DNA from: Algoriphagus sp. Y33
GTDB lineage: Bacteria > Bacteroidota > Bacteroidia > Cytophagales > Cyclobacteriaceae
Assembly: GCF_014838715.1 (NCBI RefSeq)
Contig: NZ_CP061947.1
Location: forward strand, 434,001-498,000
DNA length: 64,000 nt
Direction: 5' to 3'
Part shown: positions 1 to 8,507 of the stretch, in pieces
Layout: every line of letters starts with the position of its first letter
Numbering within the stretch: the stretch's first letter is position 1
The notes under the pieces: model-generated
Databases searched by the model: none
The model's input: only the letters and a program-made list of their open reading frames with translations
Told to the model about the DNA's origin: nothing
Position numbers and translations under genes: made by a program

Positions 1-2
1 GC

Positions 3-413
3 GTGCATTTATTTTTGGATGGGAAGAACTTAAAAATTACTAAGAATATAGAAGGCGTTCATAGCTTCATAAAAGTGGATGCCCATAAGACAGTTTGGGT
101 ACTCAATAATTTTTTAACCAATGCGATACGATATGCTCCTGAAGGATCGACTATTGACGTAAAGGCTGAAATGGTAGGTAGCAGATTAAAAATTTCAGTA
201 ACAGATCAAGGAAAAGGAATTGCAACAGATGACCAGCAAAAGGTTTTTCTAAAATTCAATAGACTATCCAAAACAGAAACCGGAGGGACTGGACTAGGTC
301 TTGCAATATCCAAGGAGTTTGTAGAGGCGATGGGAGGAAAAATAGGAGTGCAATCCTCGGCAAACCATGGGGCTACTTTTTGGATAACATTTCCCATAAG
401 TAAGTTGACTTAA
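3..413 (+). CDS. Sensor histidine kinase, C-terminal fragment (cut by window edge)
   Basis: Only the ATP-binding half of a sensor histidine kinase is present. The reading frame is open to the window edge, so the GTG at position 3 is unlikely to be the true start. Visible HATPase_c motifs are an N-box (NNFLTNAIRYAPEG), a G1 box (DQGKGI), an F-box region (FLKFNRL) and a G2 box (GGTGLGLAISKEF), followed by the usual C-terminal beta strands. The sensor and the His-containing dimerisation domain must lie upstream. The next genes encode potassium uptake, but the 190-nt gap gives no proof of a functional link. The family assignment is firm; the signal sensed is unknown. Confidence 0.9.
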   Translation: MHLFLDGKNLKITKNIEGVHSFIKVDAHKTVWVLNNFLTNAIRYAPEGSTIDVKAEMVGSRLKISVTDQGKGIATDDQQKVFLKFNRLSKTETGGTGLGLAISKEFVEAMGGKIGVQSSANHGATFWITFPISKLT

Positions 414-603
414 ACCAAAATCGAACTTCAACAAATGTCAAAACCCTATTAAAGGCTAATTAATCTGCTAACGAGTAAAGAGATTTGAAATCCACCCTTT
501 TAGATCCTTGAGCCCAGGGTTTTTGGGGTCGTTTTTTCATTTCCCTGCATAGGACTATGCTTATCGGGTAATTTGCCAATGTTTTGGCCGTTGGAAAATT
601 CTG

Positions 604-2370
604 ATGATTAAATACCTTTGGCGAATGAAATTCGATTTGAAGTATTTAAACAGAATTGCATTTTGGATTAGCACCCTGGGGATTTTTGCCATCATTTCTG
701 ATTTTGGTTTTTTTCAGGTAAGATCAACCCAGCGTTTCTTTGATGGATTTTTCTTTTTTGTTTTGGCCGTAGGTATTATTTCGACCGTCTCCCGGTATCT
801 CAGCAAGAACAGACAAATCAGGAAGAAAGTATTCGTTTTTGATTTACTTTCCATTGGATTTACCCTGTGGATTTATTACATGTACTTATTTGTGGGAGTT
901 CCGTTTGAAACGGATTTACTACTGGAGAACCCAATTTGGGTTCGCATAGCAGTCCTTGCCACATTCATCAGGGAATTTTCTGAATTAAAAGTAGTCTATA
1001 ACAGGACTTTCTTGAATCCGGCGCAATTGTTTGTCGGGAGTTTTTTCCTGATCATCCTTTTTGGTGCAGGAATGCTGATGCTGCCAAACGCCACCCATGA
1101 AGGATTATCCTTTGTGGATGCTCTTTTTACTTCTACCAGTGCTGTTTGCGTAACTGGATTGATTGTGGTGGACACAGGAAGCTATTTTACAGAGTTCGGG
1201 CAAGTGATTATCATGTTTCTTATACAGATAGGGGGATTGGGTATATTGACATTCGCCAGTTATTTCAGTTATTTTTTTAGTGGTGGTGCAACTTATGAAA
1301 ACCAGTTGGTGCTGGGAGATATGAACAATTCGAAGAAATTGGGAGAGGTTTACTCAACCCTGAAAAATGTTATCTTGATTACCTTTGGAATTGAATTTTT
1401 CTCCGCAGTTTTGATTTTTTTTAGTTTGGATGCCCAGAATTTCCCTCCCCATTTAAGTAAGGTCTTTTTCTCTGAGTTTCATGCTATTTCCGCTTTTTGC
1501 AATGCCGGTTTTTCAACCTTGCCAAACAGCTTGTATGAGACAGGATTTAAATATAATTATGTTCTTCACCTCATAATTATTGCCACGTTTGTATTGGGTG
1601 GACTTGGGTTTTCTATTGTTTCAAATATTTTAAACTATCTGAAGTATAAATCAAGAAGGGTTTTATTCAAGAATAAGAATTTTGAATCCAGGCCGTGGGT
1701 GTTAACTATCAACAGTAGGATCAACTTAATTACCACTGTAAGTATTTCCCTGATCGCCTTTGTGCTATTTTTCGTTTTGGAATATCATAATACACTGGAA
1801 GGACATAATTGGTTTGGCAAAATTGTTACCGCCTTATTTGGAGCGACGACCCCCAGAACTGCAGGATTTAACTCAATAGACACCGCTGCGATGCTCTTTC
1901 CAACCACGATGATGGTTTTCCTACTGATGTGGATAGGGGCATCCCCGGTCTCCACGGGTGGGGGTATCAAGACGAGTACGTTTGCGATCGCTACATTAAA
2001 CATTTTAAGCCTTGGAAGAGGGAAAACCAGACTGGAGGTTTTCAGAAGGGAAATTGCTGACATTTCAGTTAAAAGAGCCTTTGCCACAATTTCTCTTTCT
2101 TTGATTGTTATTGGATTAGGCATTATGCTTATTTCCATATTCGACAGTGAAAAAAATTTAAAGGATATCGCATTTGAATGTTTTTCGGCCTATAGTACTG
2201 TGGGATTAAGTCTGGGTATTACAGCAGATTTATCGCAACCTAGTAGATTGATCCTTATCGTCATTATGTTTGTGGGTAGGGTGAGCATGTTGTCTATCAT
2301 TATTGCCGTTTTCAATAAAGTGAAGCATAAAAATTATCGCTACCCAACAGAAGAAATTACAATAAACTAG
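604..2370 (+). CDS. trkH: TrkH/KtrB-type potassium uptake channel subunit
   Basis: Integral membrane K+ translocating subunit (588 aa) of a Trk/Ktr system. Four pore-loop signatures are readable, each with the conserved filter glycine: SAVCVTGL (about aa 183-190), AFCNAGFS (about 298), TPRTAGFN (about 418) and AYSTVGLS (about 531). About 100 extra hydrophobic N-terminal residues precede the core, longer than KtrB. A second Met lies at codon 8, so the start could be slightly downstream. The trkA gene follows after 7 nt, the classic pair of a membrane pore and a cytosolic nucleotide-gated regulator, so the two are almost certainly co-transcribed. Ion choice between K+ and Na+ coupling cannot be settled from the sequence. 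Confidence 0.93.
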   Translation: MIKYLWRMKFDLKYLNRIAFWISTLGIFAIISDFGFFQVRSTQRFFDGFFFFVLAVGIISTVSRYLSKNRQIRKKVFVFDLLSIGFTLWIYYMYLFVGVPFETDLLLENPIWVRIAVLATFIREFSELKVVYNRTFLNPAQLFVGSFFLIILFGAGMLMLPNATHEGLSFVDALFTSTSAVCVTGLIVVDTGSYFTEFGQVIIMFLIQIGGLGILTFASYFSYFFSGGATYENQLVLGDMNNSKKLGEVYSTLKNVILITFGIEFFSAVLIFFSLDAQNFPPHLSKVFFSEFHAISAFCNAGFSTLPNSLYETGFKYNYVLHLIIIATFVLGGLGFSIVSNILNYLKYKSRRVLFKNKNFESRPWVLTINSRINLITTVSISLIAFVLFFVLEYHNTLEGHNWFGKIVTALFGATTPRTAGFNSIDTAAMLFPTTMMVFLLMWIGASPVSTGGGIKTSTFAIATLNILSLGRGKTRLEVFRREIADISVKRAFATISLSLIVIGLGIMLISIFDSEKNLKDIAFECFSAYSTVGLSLGITADLSQPSRLILIVIMFVGRVSMLSIIIAVFNKVKHKNYRYPTEEITIN

Positions 2371-2377
2371 AAGTTAA

Positions 2378-3070
2378 ATGAAGTATATCGTAGTAGGTCT
2401 TGGAAACTTTGGTGCTTCCCTTTCTCAAAAATTGACAGCTCAGGGAAATGAAGTGATCGGCATTGATACCAGAATGGAGAAGGTGGATCTGTATAAAGAA
2501 AAAATCTCCCATACGATCTGCATGGATGCCACAGACGAGTTCACCGTGTCGGGATTACCTCTGGAGGAAACTGATATAGTAATTGTGGCAATTGGGGAAG
2601 ATCAGGGAGCCAATATTATGTCCACTGCTATCTTTAAAAATATGGAAGTAAAGCGGCTGATCAGCAGGGCGATTAATCCGCTTCACGAAAAAGTCCTGAA
2701 AGCAATAGGCGTAGATGAAATAGTCCATCCGGAAGAAGAAACTGCGGAAAGGTGGTCAAAAAAACTTTGCATTAAAAATGTAGTGGATTCATTTGAACTG
2801 AATGCACATTTCAGTATTGTTGAAGCAAAAGTACCACGGGAATACGTTGGAATGACGATCAGGGAAATTGGCTTTCGGAGCAAGTTTAACCTGCTGGTGC
2901 TGACAATCATGAAACAGCACGAAGTAAAGAGTCTTCTGGGATCCAAACAGACTGAATTGAATATTCAGGGATTGGCAACACCGGATCAAAAGCTGGAGGT
3001 TACTGATGTTTTGGTTCTGTATGGTTCTAATAAGCACATCAAAGAGTTTTTGAAGTTTGAGAAGATTTGA
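2378..3070 (+). CDS. trkA: TrkA/KtrA cytosolic K+ uptake regulator (RCK)
   Basis: Peripheral regulatory subunit (230 aa) that gates the TrkH-type pore in response to bound nucleotide. The N-terminal RCK_N Rossmann fold shows VGLGNFG at aa 5-11 and the acidic residue ending strand 2 in IGIDTR. A TrkA_C ligand domain covers about aa 140-228. The length fits a single-RCK KtrA-like protein rather than the double TrkA of E. coli. It starts 7 nt after the trkH stop, supporting translational coupling. A strong hairpin terminator stands about 170 nt downstream. Confidence 0.93.
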   Translation: MKYIVVGLGNFGASLSQKLTAQGNEVIGIDTRMEKVDLYKEKISHTICMDATDEFTVSGLPLEETDIVIVAIGEDQGANIMSTAIFKNMEVKRLISRAINPLHEKVLKAIGVDEIVHPEEETAERWSKKLCIKNVVDSFELNAHFSIVEAKVPREYVGMTIREIGFRSKFNLLVLTIMKQHEVKSLLGSKQTELNIQGLATPDQKLEVTDVLVLYGSNKHIKEFLKFEKI

Positions 3071-3239
3071 GTTGAATATTATAATTAAGAATCTTTGGTG
3101 CTCCTACTTAAGACGTTTTCTTTATTGGCCGTTTTCTCGCTCTTTGCCTCTCTACAAATTCACTTTTCATGTTTTTATATGTGTATCCGCTTAACTGCAT
3201 ATATGTACTTTGAATTAATGCGAGAAGTTCAAATTTGAC

Positions 3240-3278
3240 AATTCCCCCTTTCTAAAATAGGGAAAGGGGGAATTTTTT
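3240..3278 (+). terminator. Strong Rho-independent terminator downstream of trkA
   Basis: A 13-bp perfect stem (3240-3252 with 3262-3274) around a 9-nt loop is followed by a T run. The stem is also preceded by A residues on the other strand, so it could work in both directions. It probably ends the trkH-trkA transcript. Confidence 0.8.
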
Positions 3279-3330
3279 CAGGCAGCACCAGACATAATTC
3301 TAGTACGTGCATTCATGCGGATATTCATCT

Positions 3331-3397
3331 GTTTATAATTTGATTTTCAATGGTCATATGGAATCTCGCATGGCTTATAATCATCCCAATGTGTGAC
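3331..3397 (-). repeat. R1 repeat, copy A (inverted relative to the other three copies)
   Basis: Read on the minus strand this shares TGATTATAAGCCATGCGAG, then GATTC, CATATGACCATTG and AAAATCAAATTATAAAC with copy B at 6637-6738; copies C and D precede the radC genes. It lacks the small palindromic insert found in copies B and D. A perfect palindrome, GTGACT-AAAA-AGTCAC, touches its 5' end (3392-3407). Copies A and B are inverted and bracket the two genes at 3.8-6.6 kb. Confidence 0.75.
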
Positions 3398-3791
3398 TTT
3401 TTAGTCACAGTGAATTTGTAGGGATGGTAGCAGCTAACCAGGGCTGCAAGCTGAGTCTAAAAGCCTTTCATTCAGAGATTATCAATGATCATCAAGGACT
3501 GAAAAAGGAACGGGGAAATTATGTGTCTATTCCTGAAATCCGAAAGCTGGGAAATGGTATTGTACAGCGAAATTACCTTCAGATCAAGCAGGATGCAGGA
3601 CATCTTTCAGGTGGAAATGAGAAAATTACTGAATATCCGGCACAGAAGCATGAAGGTGTGATTGATATTAAATATGAGTTTTTACTCGGAATGACCCAAA
3701 TGTTAACCTTGATCGTTTTTTGTAGAAAATCATTCCGTTGTTCAATGGACAACACTCAGGGCTATAGTTTTATAATTCCTTTGTTTTTGAA
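3398..3791. other. Intergenic region without a convincing gene
   Basis: An open frame runs on the plus strand (3424-3843, 139 codons), but its product has no recognisable domain. It also overlaps the 3' end of the opposite-strand gene by 52 nt. I see no ribosome-binding site and do not call it a gene. It could be residue of whatever R1 copy A once accompanied. Confidence 0.4.
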
Positions 3792-5135
3792 TTACTCCAC
3801 CAAACCGGAACTGTCCGCTCTGAACATCCTACTGCTGACATAATAGGCTTTCCCAGTGGGCGACCTGAAGTAATACGCAATGTAGAATGCCTTCTGCCCT
3901 TTTTTGGGCAAGGAAATTTTATTATCGGAATTGTAATCTAACTTGTTTGACTTCCATTTTTCATCTCTAAAATCTTTGTCCTCTATTGATTCAGCCTCCC
4001 AGAGTTCCACCTTTACCGGGGTTTCTGATGCCTTGACTCGAAGCATCAGTTTCTTGTTTTTACCGGAAGTAAATGTGGAGGAAACTTCGGGAAGAGATTT
4101 ACCGGTATTTTGATAGGATACAAATGCCCCTAGTGCCTGAAAAGCCACTTTTCCATCTCCCAGATCATGTCCCGCATTTGGGATATAGATCAGGTTGTTC
4201 TGCCCCGGAATGCTGTCAATGTAGTTTTTTACCGCATCCACCGGCCAGTAAGGATCATTGGTGCCGATAAAAATCAACTTTGGAACGGTCAGTTTATCCC
4301 GGTAGGAGTAAGGGTCTACCATATCCAATGTTGCTTTTCCAATGGCACTGCTTGCCTGCTGGGGTATTCCCAAATCAACATAATCTTGGATCTCTGGGCT
4401 GTAGTCAGACCACGTCTCAATCTGATATTGCAAGCTAATTGGCATATTCAATACATCGATCACCATTGGGGCGATGCCGGTCACTCTCACATCCTGAGAT
4501 CCGGTGAGCCAAGTGGTCCAGCCTCTTTTGGAAAGTCCGGTAAGGGTAAATGTTTCAACAGGAATACCGAACTTCTTTTTGCTAAAATCAGCCACCGCAT
4601 CCATGGCAGAGACTGCTGACCTGACCATGGGAAACAATGCCGGCCATTCCACATCTCCAGTCTGCTGAAACTGATGCAGGGTATAGGAAATAATCTCATC
4701 CTCGGTCTTCCCCTCAAAGATGGGCTGGTTTGGCACCTGAAACACAAGTGCGACTATGCTTTGATTTTCAGCCGCAATCTTCCCCATATTTTTAACGATG
4801 GCATCGTCTCGATCGCGCATAACAGGAATGCCCTGTTCTGTTTTCCCACCTCCTATATAAAGTAAGGCTTTGTCGGAACTGAGTTGTGTTGGTTTTAGTA
4901 TCACCAAGCGATGCTTCCATACCATGCCCTTCCATTCCTGCGAGGTGAGTTCCAGCTCATATTGGGTGACACCCTGATGCTGGAGGCTGTCTTTCATTAC
5001 AAAATCGAATGCAGAATTGTCTTTTGCCAGAAAATCCGACAAGGCAGTCTTGGTACTTTGAGCCTGTAGTGGCTTCGCAATAAAAACCAGCACCAACAGT
5101 GCCAGCACATTAAGAATATTTCTCTTCATTTTCAT
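3792..5135 (-). CDS. PhoPQ-activated pathogenicity-related protein family (PqaA-like), secreted
   Basis: 447-aa exported protein of the PhoPQ-activated pathogenicity-related family (PF10142), an alpha/beta-hydrolase-like fold of uncertain biochemistry. A Sec signal peptide (MKMKRNILNVLALL, cleavage after LQA at about aa 25) targets it to the periplasm or outside. The family core GLSKRGWTTWL is at about aa 199, with a serine nucleophile-like position. FIGTNDPYWPVDAV and NAGHDLGDG later supply candidate acid and histidine residues. Its 3' end faces trkA and its promoter is shared divergently with the purple-acid-phosphatase-like gene (121 nt gap), which suggests joint regulation within the phosphatase locus. 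Confidence 0.85.
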   Translation of the reverse strand: MKMKRNILNVLALLVLVFIAKPLQAQSTKTALSDFLAKDNSAFDFVMKDSLQHQGVTQYELELTSQEWKGMVWKHRLVILKPTQLSSDKALLYIGGGKTEQGIPVMRDRDDAIVKNMGKIAAENQSIVALVFQVPNQPIFEGKTEDEIISYTLHQFQQTGDVEWPALFPMVRSAVSAMDAVADFSKKKFGIPVETFTLTGLSKRGWTTWLTGSQDVRVTGIAPMVIDVLNMPISLQYQIETWSDYSPEIQDYVDLGIPQQASSAIGKATLDMVDPYSYRDKLTVPKLIFIGTNDPYWPVDAVKNYIDSIPGQNNLIYIPNAGHDLGDGKVAFQALGAFVSYQNTGKSLPEVSSTFTSGKNKKLMLRVKASETPVKVELWEAESIEDKDFRDEKWKSNKLDYNSDNKISLPKKGQKAFYIAYYFRSPTGKAYYVSSRMFRADSSGLVE

Positions 5136-5256
5136 ATAAAATTAACATAAATCAATAGCCTGAAATCAGACCATTGTAGTCTTTAGTATGAACAAAAGCT
5201 ATGTTAGAAACCTATATCCAAAGCTAATTAAAACTTAGAAAATAACTATTAAAAAA

Positions 5257-6585
5257 TTGATAATGAGTAAATTATGTCTGCTAAAGCGAATGTTTTTGGC
5301 ACTGGTTTTTGTGTGCCCAATTCTGGCTTTTTCTCAGAATAAATCTTCTATAAATCCCGATTCGTATCTTTTGCCAAGTGCAAGACCAGACCGGATCATT
5401 TTGAATCTTTCTGAAAATCCACTGGAGTCAATACATGTGAACTGGCGGACGGATACCACGCATGTAGTATCTCATCTGGAAGTTGCCAAAGCTACGTCCG
5501 GACCGGAATTCCGTGATAATACCGAACAGATCAAGGCAGTCACCGAAACACTGGTTTCCCAACAGGATGAGGAGCCTACCATTCATGCTAACTATCATCA
5601 GGTAAAATTGACTGGATTAGAGCCGGGAACCAGTTATGTGTACCGGGTGGGTGGAGGAGAATTCTGGAGTGAATGGTTCCAGTTCACCATTCCTGAGGAT
5701 GACCAGGAAGTGAATTTTCTGTATTTCGGAGATGTACAGAATGAGGTGGTAGCGATGTTCAGCAGGGTTTTCCGCGAAGCGGTCATCAACCTGCCCAAAA
5801 TGGATTTTACCGTGTATGCAGGCGATCTGGTCAACCATGAAAGCGCAGACTTCGAATGGGGCGGGTGGTTTGAGGCAGGACAATGGATTCACGCCACCAT
5901 CCCATCGATGATGACTCCCGGCAATCATGAATTTTCCAAAAATCCAGCAACACTAACTCCTCACTGGAATGCCCAGTTCAACTTACCTATAAATGGTCCG
6001 GAGGGGCTGGAGGAAACTACCTATGAGGTGAATTTTCCGGAGCTTAAGATTATTTCTCTGGACGGAGAGCAGATCGATGAATCACCACGTTACAGAAAAG
6101 CGCAGATGGATTGGTTGAGAACAATCCTGACTGAAAATCCCCGAAAGTGGACGGTGATCACGTTTCATTATCCGGTTTATGCCACTGCACCAGACCGCTA
6201 TCACGATAAAATGATCGATTATATCCGGCCGATTTTGCAGGAGTTCAAGGTGGATCTGGCTATACAGGGGCATGACCATGCCTATGCACGGGGTAGGGCT
6301 TTTGAAGAAAACGGGAAGTTGGATTTCGGAAAAGGGACTGTCTATGTGGTATCCGTGGCTGGGCCGAAAATGTATGAGGTCAAAGCAGATGCCTGGATGG
6401 AGCGAAAAGCCTATGGCACACAGACCTATCAGTGGATAAAGGTAACCAAAGATGTGCTCAGCTTTAAAACGTACACTGCCCTCGGCGAACTTTATGATTC
6501 CTTTGAGATTCACAAAGATTCCCAAGGTGGAAATACAGTGGTAAACAATATTCCCGACACCCCAGAAAGACTTCAGAGGAAATGA
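5257..6585 (+). CDS. Secreted purple-acid-phosphatase-like metallophosphoesterase
   Basis: 442-aa phosphoesterase with an N-terminal signal peptide ending near AFSQ. It has a fibronectin-like purple acid phosphatase N domain (about aa 45-150, with GLEPGTSYVYRVG) and a calcineurin-like catalytic domain. The metal-binding motifs appear in canonical order: GDVQN (about aa 157), AGDLVNHE (about 188), GNHEF (about 222), HYPVY (about 304) and GHDHAYARG (about 337). It likely releases phosphate from phosphomonoesters in the periplasm or outside the cell. The N domain plus GHDHAY is characteristic of the PAP subgroup rather than of plain cyclic-nucleotide phosphodiesterases. It is divergent from the PqaA-like gene and followed by the glycerophosphodiesterase. 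Confidence 0.9.
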   Translation: MIMSKLCLLKRMFLALVFVCPILAFSQNKSSINPDSYLLPSARPDRIILNLSENPLESIHVNWRTDTTHVVSHLEVAKATSGPEFRDNTEQIKAVTETLVSQQDEEPTIHANYHQVKLTGLEPGTSYVYRVGGGEFWSEWFQFTIPEDDQEVNFLYFGDVQNEVVAMFSRVFREAVINLPKMDFTVYAGDLVNHESADFEWGGWFEAGQWIHATIPSMMTPGNHEFSKNPATLTPHWNAQFNLPINGPEGLEETTYEVNFPELKIISLDGEQIDESPRYRKAQMDWLRTILTENPRKWTVITFHYPVYATAPDRYHDKMIDYIRPILQEFKVDLAIQGHDHAYARGRAFEENGKLDFGKGTVYVVSVAGPKMYEVKADAWMERKAYGTQTYQWIKVTKDVLSFKTYTALGELYDSFEIHKDSQGGNTVVNNIPDTPERLQRK

Positions 6586-6636
6586 CAAAGCGAATAGAAA
6601 GCTTTTATTCTTATGAAATCGAGCATGACGAAGAAC

Positions 6637-6738
6637 GTCGCACACTGGGGTGATTATAAGCCATGCGAGATTCTCCCGAATCGAGTTCGGGACAGGCTAT
6701 ATGGCCATTGAAAATCAAATTATAAACACGTGAAATTA
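6637..6738 (+). repeat. R1 repeat, copy B, with palindromic insert
   Basis: Matches copy A in inverse orientation and copies C and D in the same orientation. Between GAGATTC and ATGGCCATTG it carries about 25 extra bases containing the perfect inverted repeat TCCCGAA-TCGAG-TTCGGGA. Its right end (AACACGTGAAATTA) runs into the first codons of the glycerophosphodiesterase gene, so the GTG start lies inside the repeat. Confidence 0.78.
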
Positions 6739-7578
6739 ATACTTACAGTAGTTTTCTTATTCCTCATACAGTTAGATGCATTTTCTCAGGTAGAACAAAT
6801 CCGGGACAAACTGCTCTATACGGATGAACTTCTGGTTGTCGCACACCGTGCCGCACATCACAGTCACCCTGAAAATAGTCTCCAAGCCATACAGGAAGCA
6901 ATAGATATGGGAGTGGATATTGTTGAAATAGACGTGCGGGTGACCACAGACGGAATCGTGTATCTAATGCATGACCAGTCCATAGACCGTACCACCATAG
7001 GATCCGGGGACATAGAAAAGTTGGAGAGCACTGACCTCCAAAGCATCACCTTATTGTTTGAAGGAAAAGATTCCGGCATAGCTATACCTACGCTACAGGA
7101 AGCCCTGGCACTGACCAAAGGTAAAATCATGGTGGATCTGGATCTGAAAACCGATAGGGTAGAGGAAGTGATTGCGGTGGTAAATAAGATGGATGTGCTG
7201 GATGAAGTCATCTTTTTTGATTCGGATTGGCAAGTCCTCAGGGAAATCAAAGCCAAACTCCCAGATGCTTTCCTGATGCCCAGGCTATACAAAACCGCAC
7301 AAATAAGAAAGGCTAATAAAAAACTGACCCCTGTGATTGTACACATTGACCCTGGTTTCAATACTCCCAAAACTATGCTGGAGGCGAAAAAGTACGGCCT
7401 TCGGATCTGGATCAATTCTTTGGGATCTGTGGATGATGAACTTCGGGTAAATCCAGATTCACCACTTTCACATAAGTTGGTGGAAAATGGAGCTTCCTTG
7501 GTTCAGACAGACCTTCCGAAACTTTGGGTTAGGATTAAAGAGAATAGGAATGCGATAGGCCTGAAAAAAGGTAAATAG
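6730..7578 (+). CDS. Secreted glycerophosphodiester phosphodiesterase (GDPD family)
   Basis: 282-aa GDPD-family TIM-barrel enzyme that would cleave glycerophosphodiesters to glycerol-3-phosphate plus alcohol. A signal peptide (cleavage after AFSQ, about aa 20) makes it periplasmic or secreted. Catalytic motifs are AHRAAHHSHPENS (about aa 38-50), EIDVR (about 72) and LMHDQSIDRTT (about 82). The usual HRG is HRA here, a tolerated change. The GTG start at 6730 coincides with the right edge of R1 copy B; no better in-frame start gives a complete signal peptide. The gene belongs to the phosphatase cluster. Confidence 0.9.
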   Translation: MKLILTVVFLFLIQLDAFSQVEQIRDKLLYTDELLVVAHRAAHHSHPENSLQAIQEAIDMGVDIVEIDVRVTTDGIVYLMHDQSIDRTTIGSGDIEKLESTDLQSITLLFEGKDSGIAIPTLQEALALTKGKIMVDLDLKTDRVEEVIAVVNKMDVLDEVIFFDSDWQVLREIKAKLPDAFLMPRLYKTAQIRKANKKLTPVIVHIDPGFNTPKTMLEAKKYGLRIWINSLGSVDDELRVNPDSPLSHKLVENGASLVQTDLPKLWVRIKENRNAIGLKKGK

Positions 7579-7668
7579 CCAAGGCATCTTTGTTACTTCA
7601 CCCATTCTTAATACTGGCTTAAATACTTTGGATAGGATAATCTGTAATTTCGATTTTAAGCCAAGGCC

Positions 7669-8235
7669 ATGAAATCTATACTTTTTGGTAGTTCCCATCG
7701 CATAGAAGTCATTGACGAAAAGTCTTTTTCCAAAACCTATGAAAGGTATTGGCATGGTGCCGTGGATTTGGTGGTAAAGCTGGTAAAGGACAGGGAGGAA
7801 GCAGAGAACATCACCCAGGATGTCTTTATTCAGCTTTGGGAAAAACGGGGAAGTCTTGACAAGATCGAAGATGTCCAGAATTTCCTGTTTATATGCCTGA
7901 GGAATAAAGCCTTTGACAGACTTAAAGAACTTAAGAAAACCGAGCAGGGAACAGAGGAACTTTGGCAGAAAATCCAGGATCAGCCCTATGAAAAGGATAG
8001 CATGGAGCAGCAGGGGATGAATTTCGAAAAGCTGGAAAAAGCCATATCCGAATTATCTGAACATAAGCAGCGAATCGTAAGTCTGAAGTACGATAAAAAC
8101 CAGTCTTACGATGAAATTGGAGAAACATTAAATATTTCTGCCAATACCGTCAAAAACCATCTTGTACAGATCAAAAAACGACTGCGGTCAGAACTGGTCA
8201 ACGGACTGATACTGATGTTCTACTTTTTATTTTGA
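7669..8235 (+). CDS. ECF RNA polymerase sigma factor (SusC-linked type)
   Basis: 188-aa sigma-70 family extracytoplasmic-function factor. Region 2 covers about aa 22-90 (TQDVFIQLWEKR) and region 4 about aa 118-170 (SYDEIGETLNISANTVKNHL, the helix-turn-helix). This is the Bacteroidota lineage that pairs with FecR and SusC. Normally it stands directly before fecR in the same direction. Here it is at the far end of the susD gene, convergent with it, with fecR 5.7 kb away. The C-terminal tail LMFYFLF is unusually hydrophobic. It probably directs transcription of fecR-susC-susD, although no promoter match was established. Confidence 0.9.
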   Translation: MKSILFGSSHRIEVIDEKSFSKTYERYWHGAVDLVVKLVKDREEAENITQDVFIQLWEKRGSLDKIEDVQNFLFICLRNKAFDRLKELKKTEQGTEELWQKIQDQPYEKDSMEQQGMNFEKLEKAISELSEHKQRIVSLKYDKNQSYDEIGETLNISANTVKNHLVQIKKRLRSELVNGLILMFYFLF

Positions 8236-8418
8236 GAAGTAGGCTTTTGTAATTTTCCGAGTTTTTTGCAAGCCCCGCGATTACCCAGGGATTTTCTCCG
8301 GGATTGCAAGAGCTGGCATGTCTTAGCAAACATTTACTTCCTTCCCACTACTATTACCAAGAGCTCTTGATGGTTGGCTGATCAAACAGCTCTTTAATCG
8401 CAAAGCATTCTAAAAGCA

Positions 8419-8455
8419 AACAGGCTGCACCCAACTGAATGGGGCAGCCTGTTCT
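8419..8455. terminator. Bidirectional terminator between sigma gene and susD-like gene
   Basis: A 10-bp stem AACAGGCTGC (8419-8428) pairs with GCAGCCTGTT (8444-8453), with further CCC/GGG pairing inside, and has T/A tracts at both sides. It sits between two convergent genes and probably serves both. Confidence 0.75.
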
Positions 8456-8507
8456 TTGTCAAATAGACTCGAATATTACCCTGAAACCATAAATCCGGGC
8501 AATGGGA

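Noticed and set aside
3282-3326. Short minus-strand frame (MNIRMNARTRIMSGAA) between R1 copy A and the terminator
   Set aside because: It could be a leader peptide before a terminator, but 16 codons with no downstream gene on that strand is not enough evidence.
3424-3843. 139-codon open frame between trkA and the PqaA-like gene
   Set aside because: No recognisable domain, no ribosome-binding site, and it overlaps the 3' end of a well-supported gene on the other strand.
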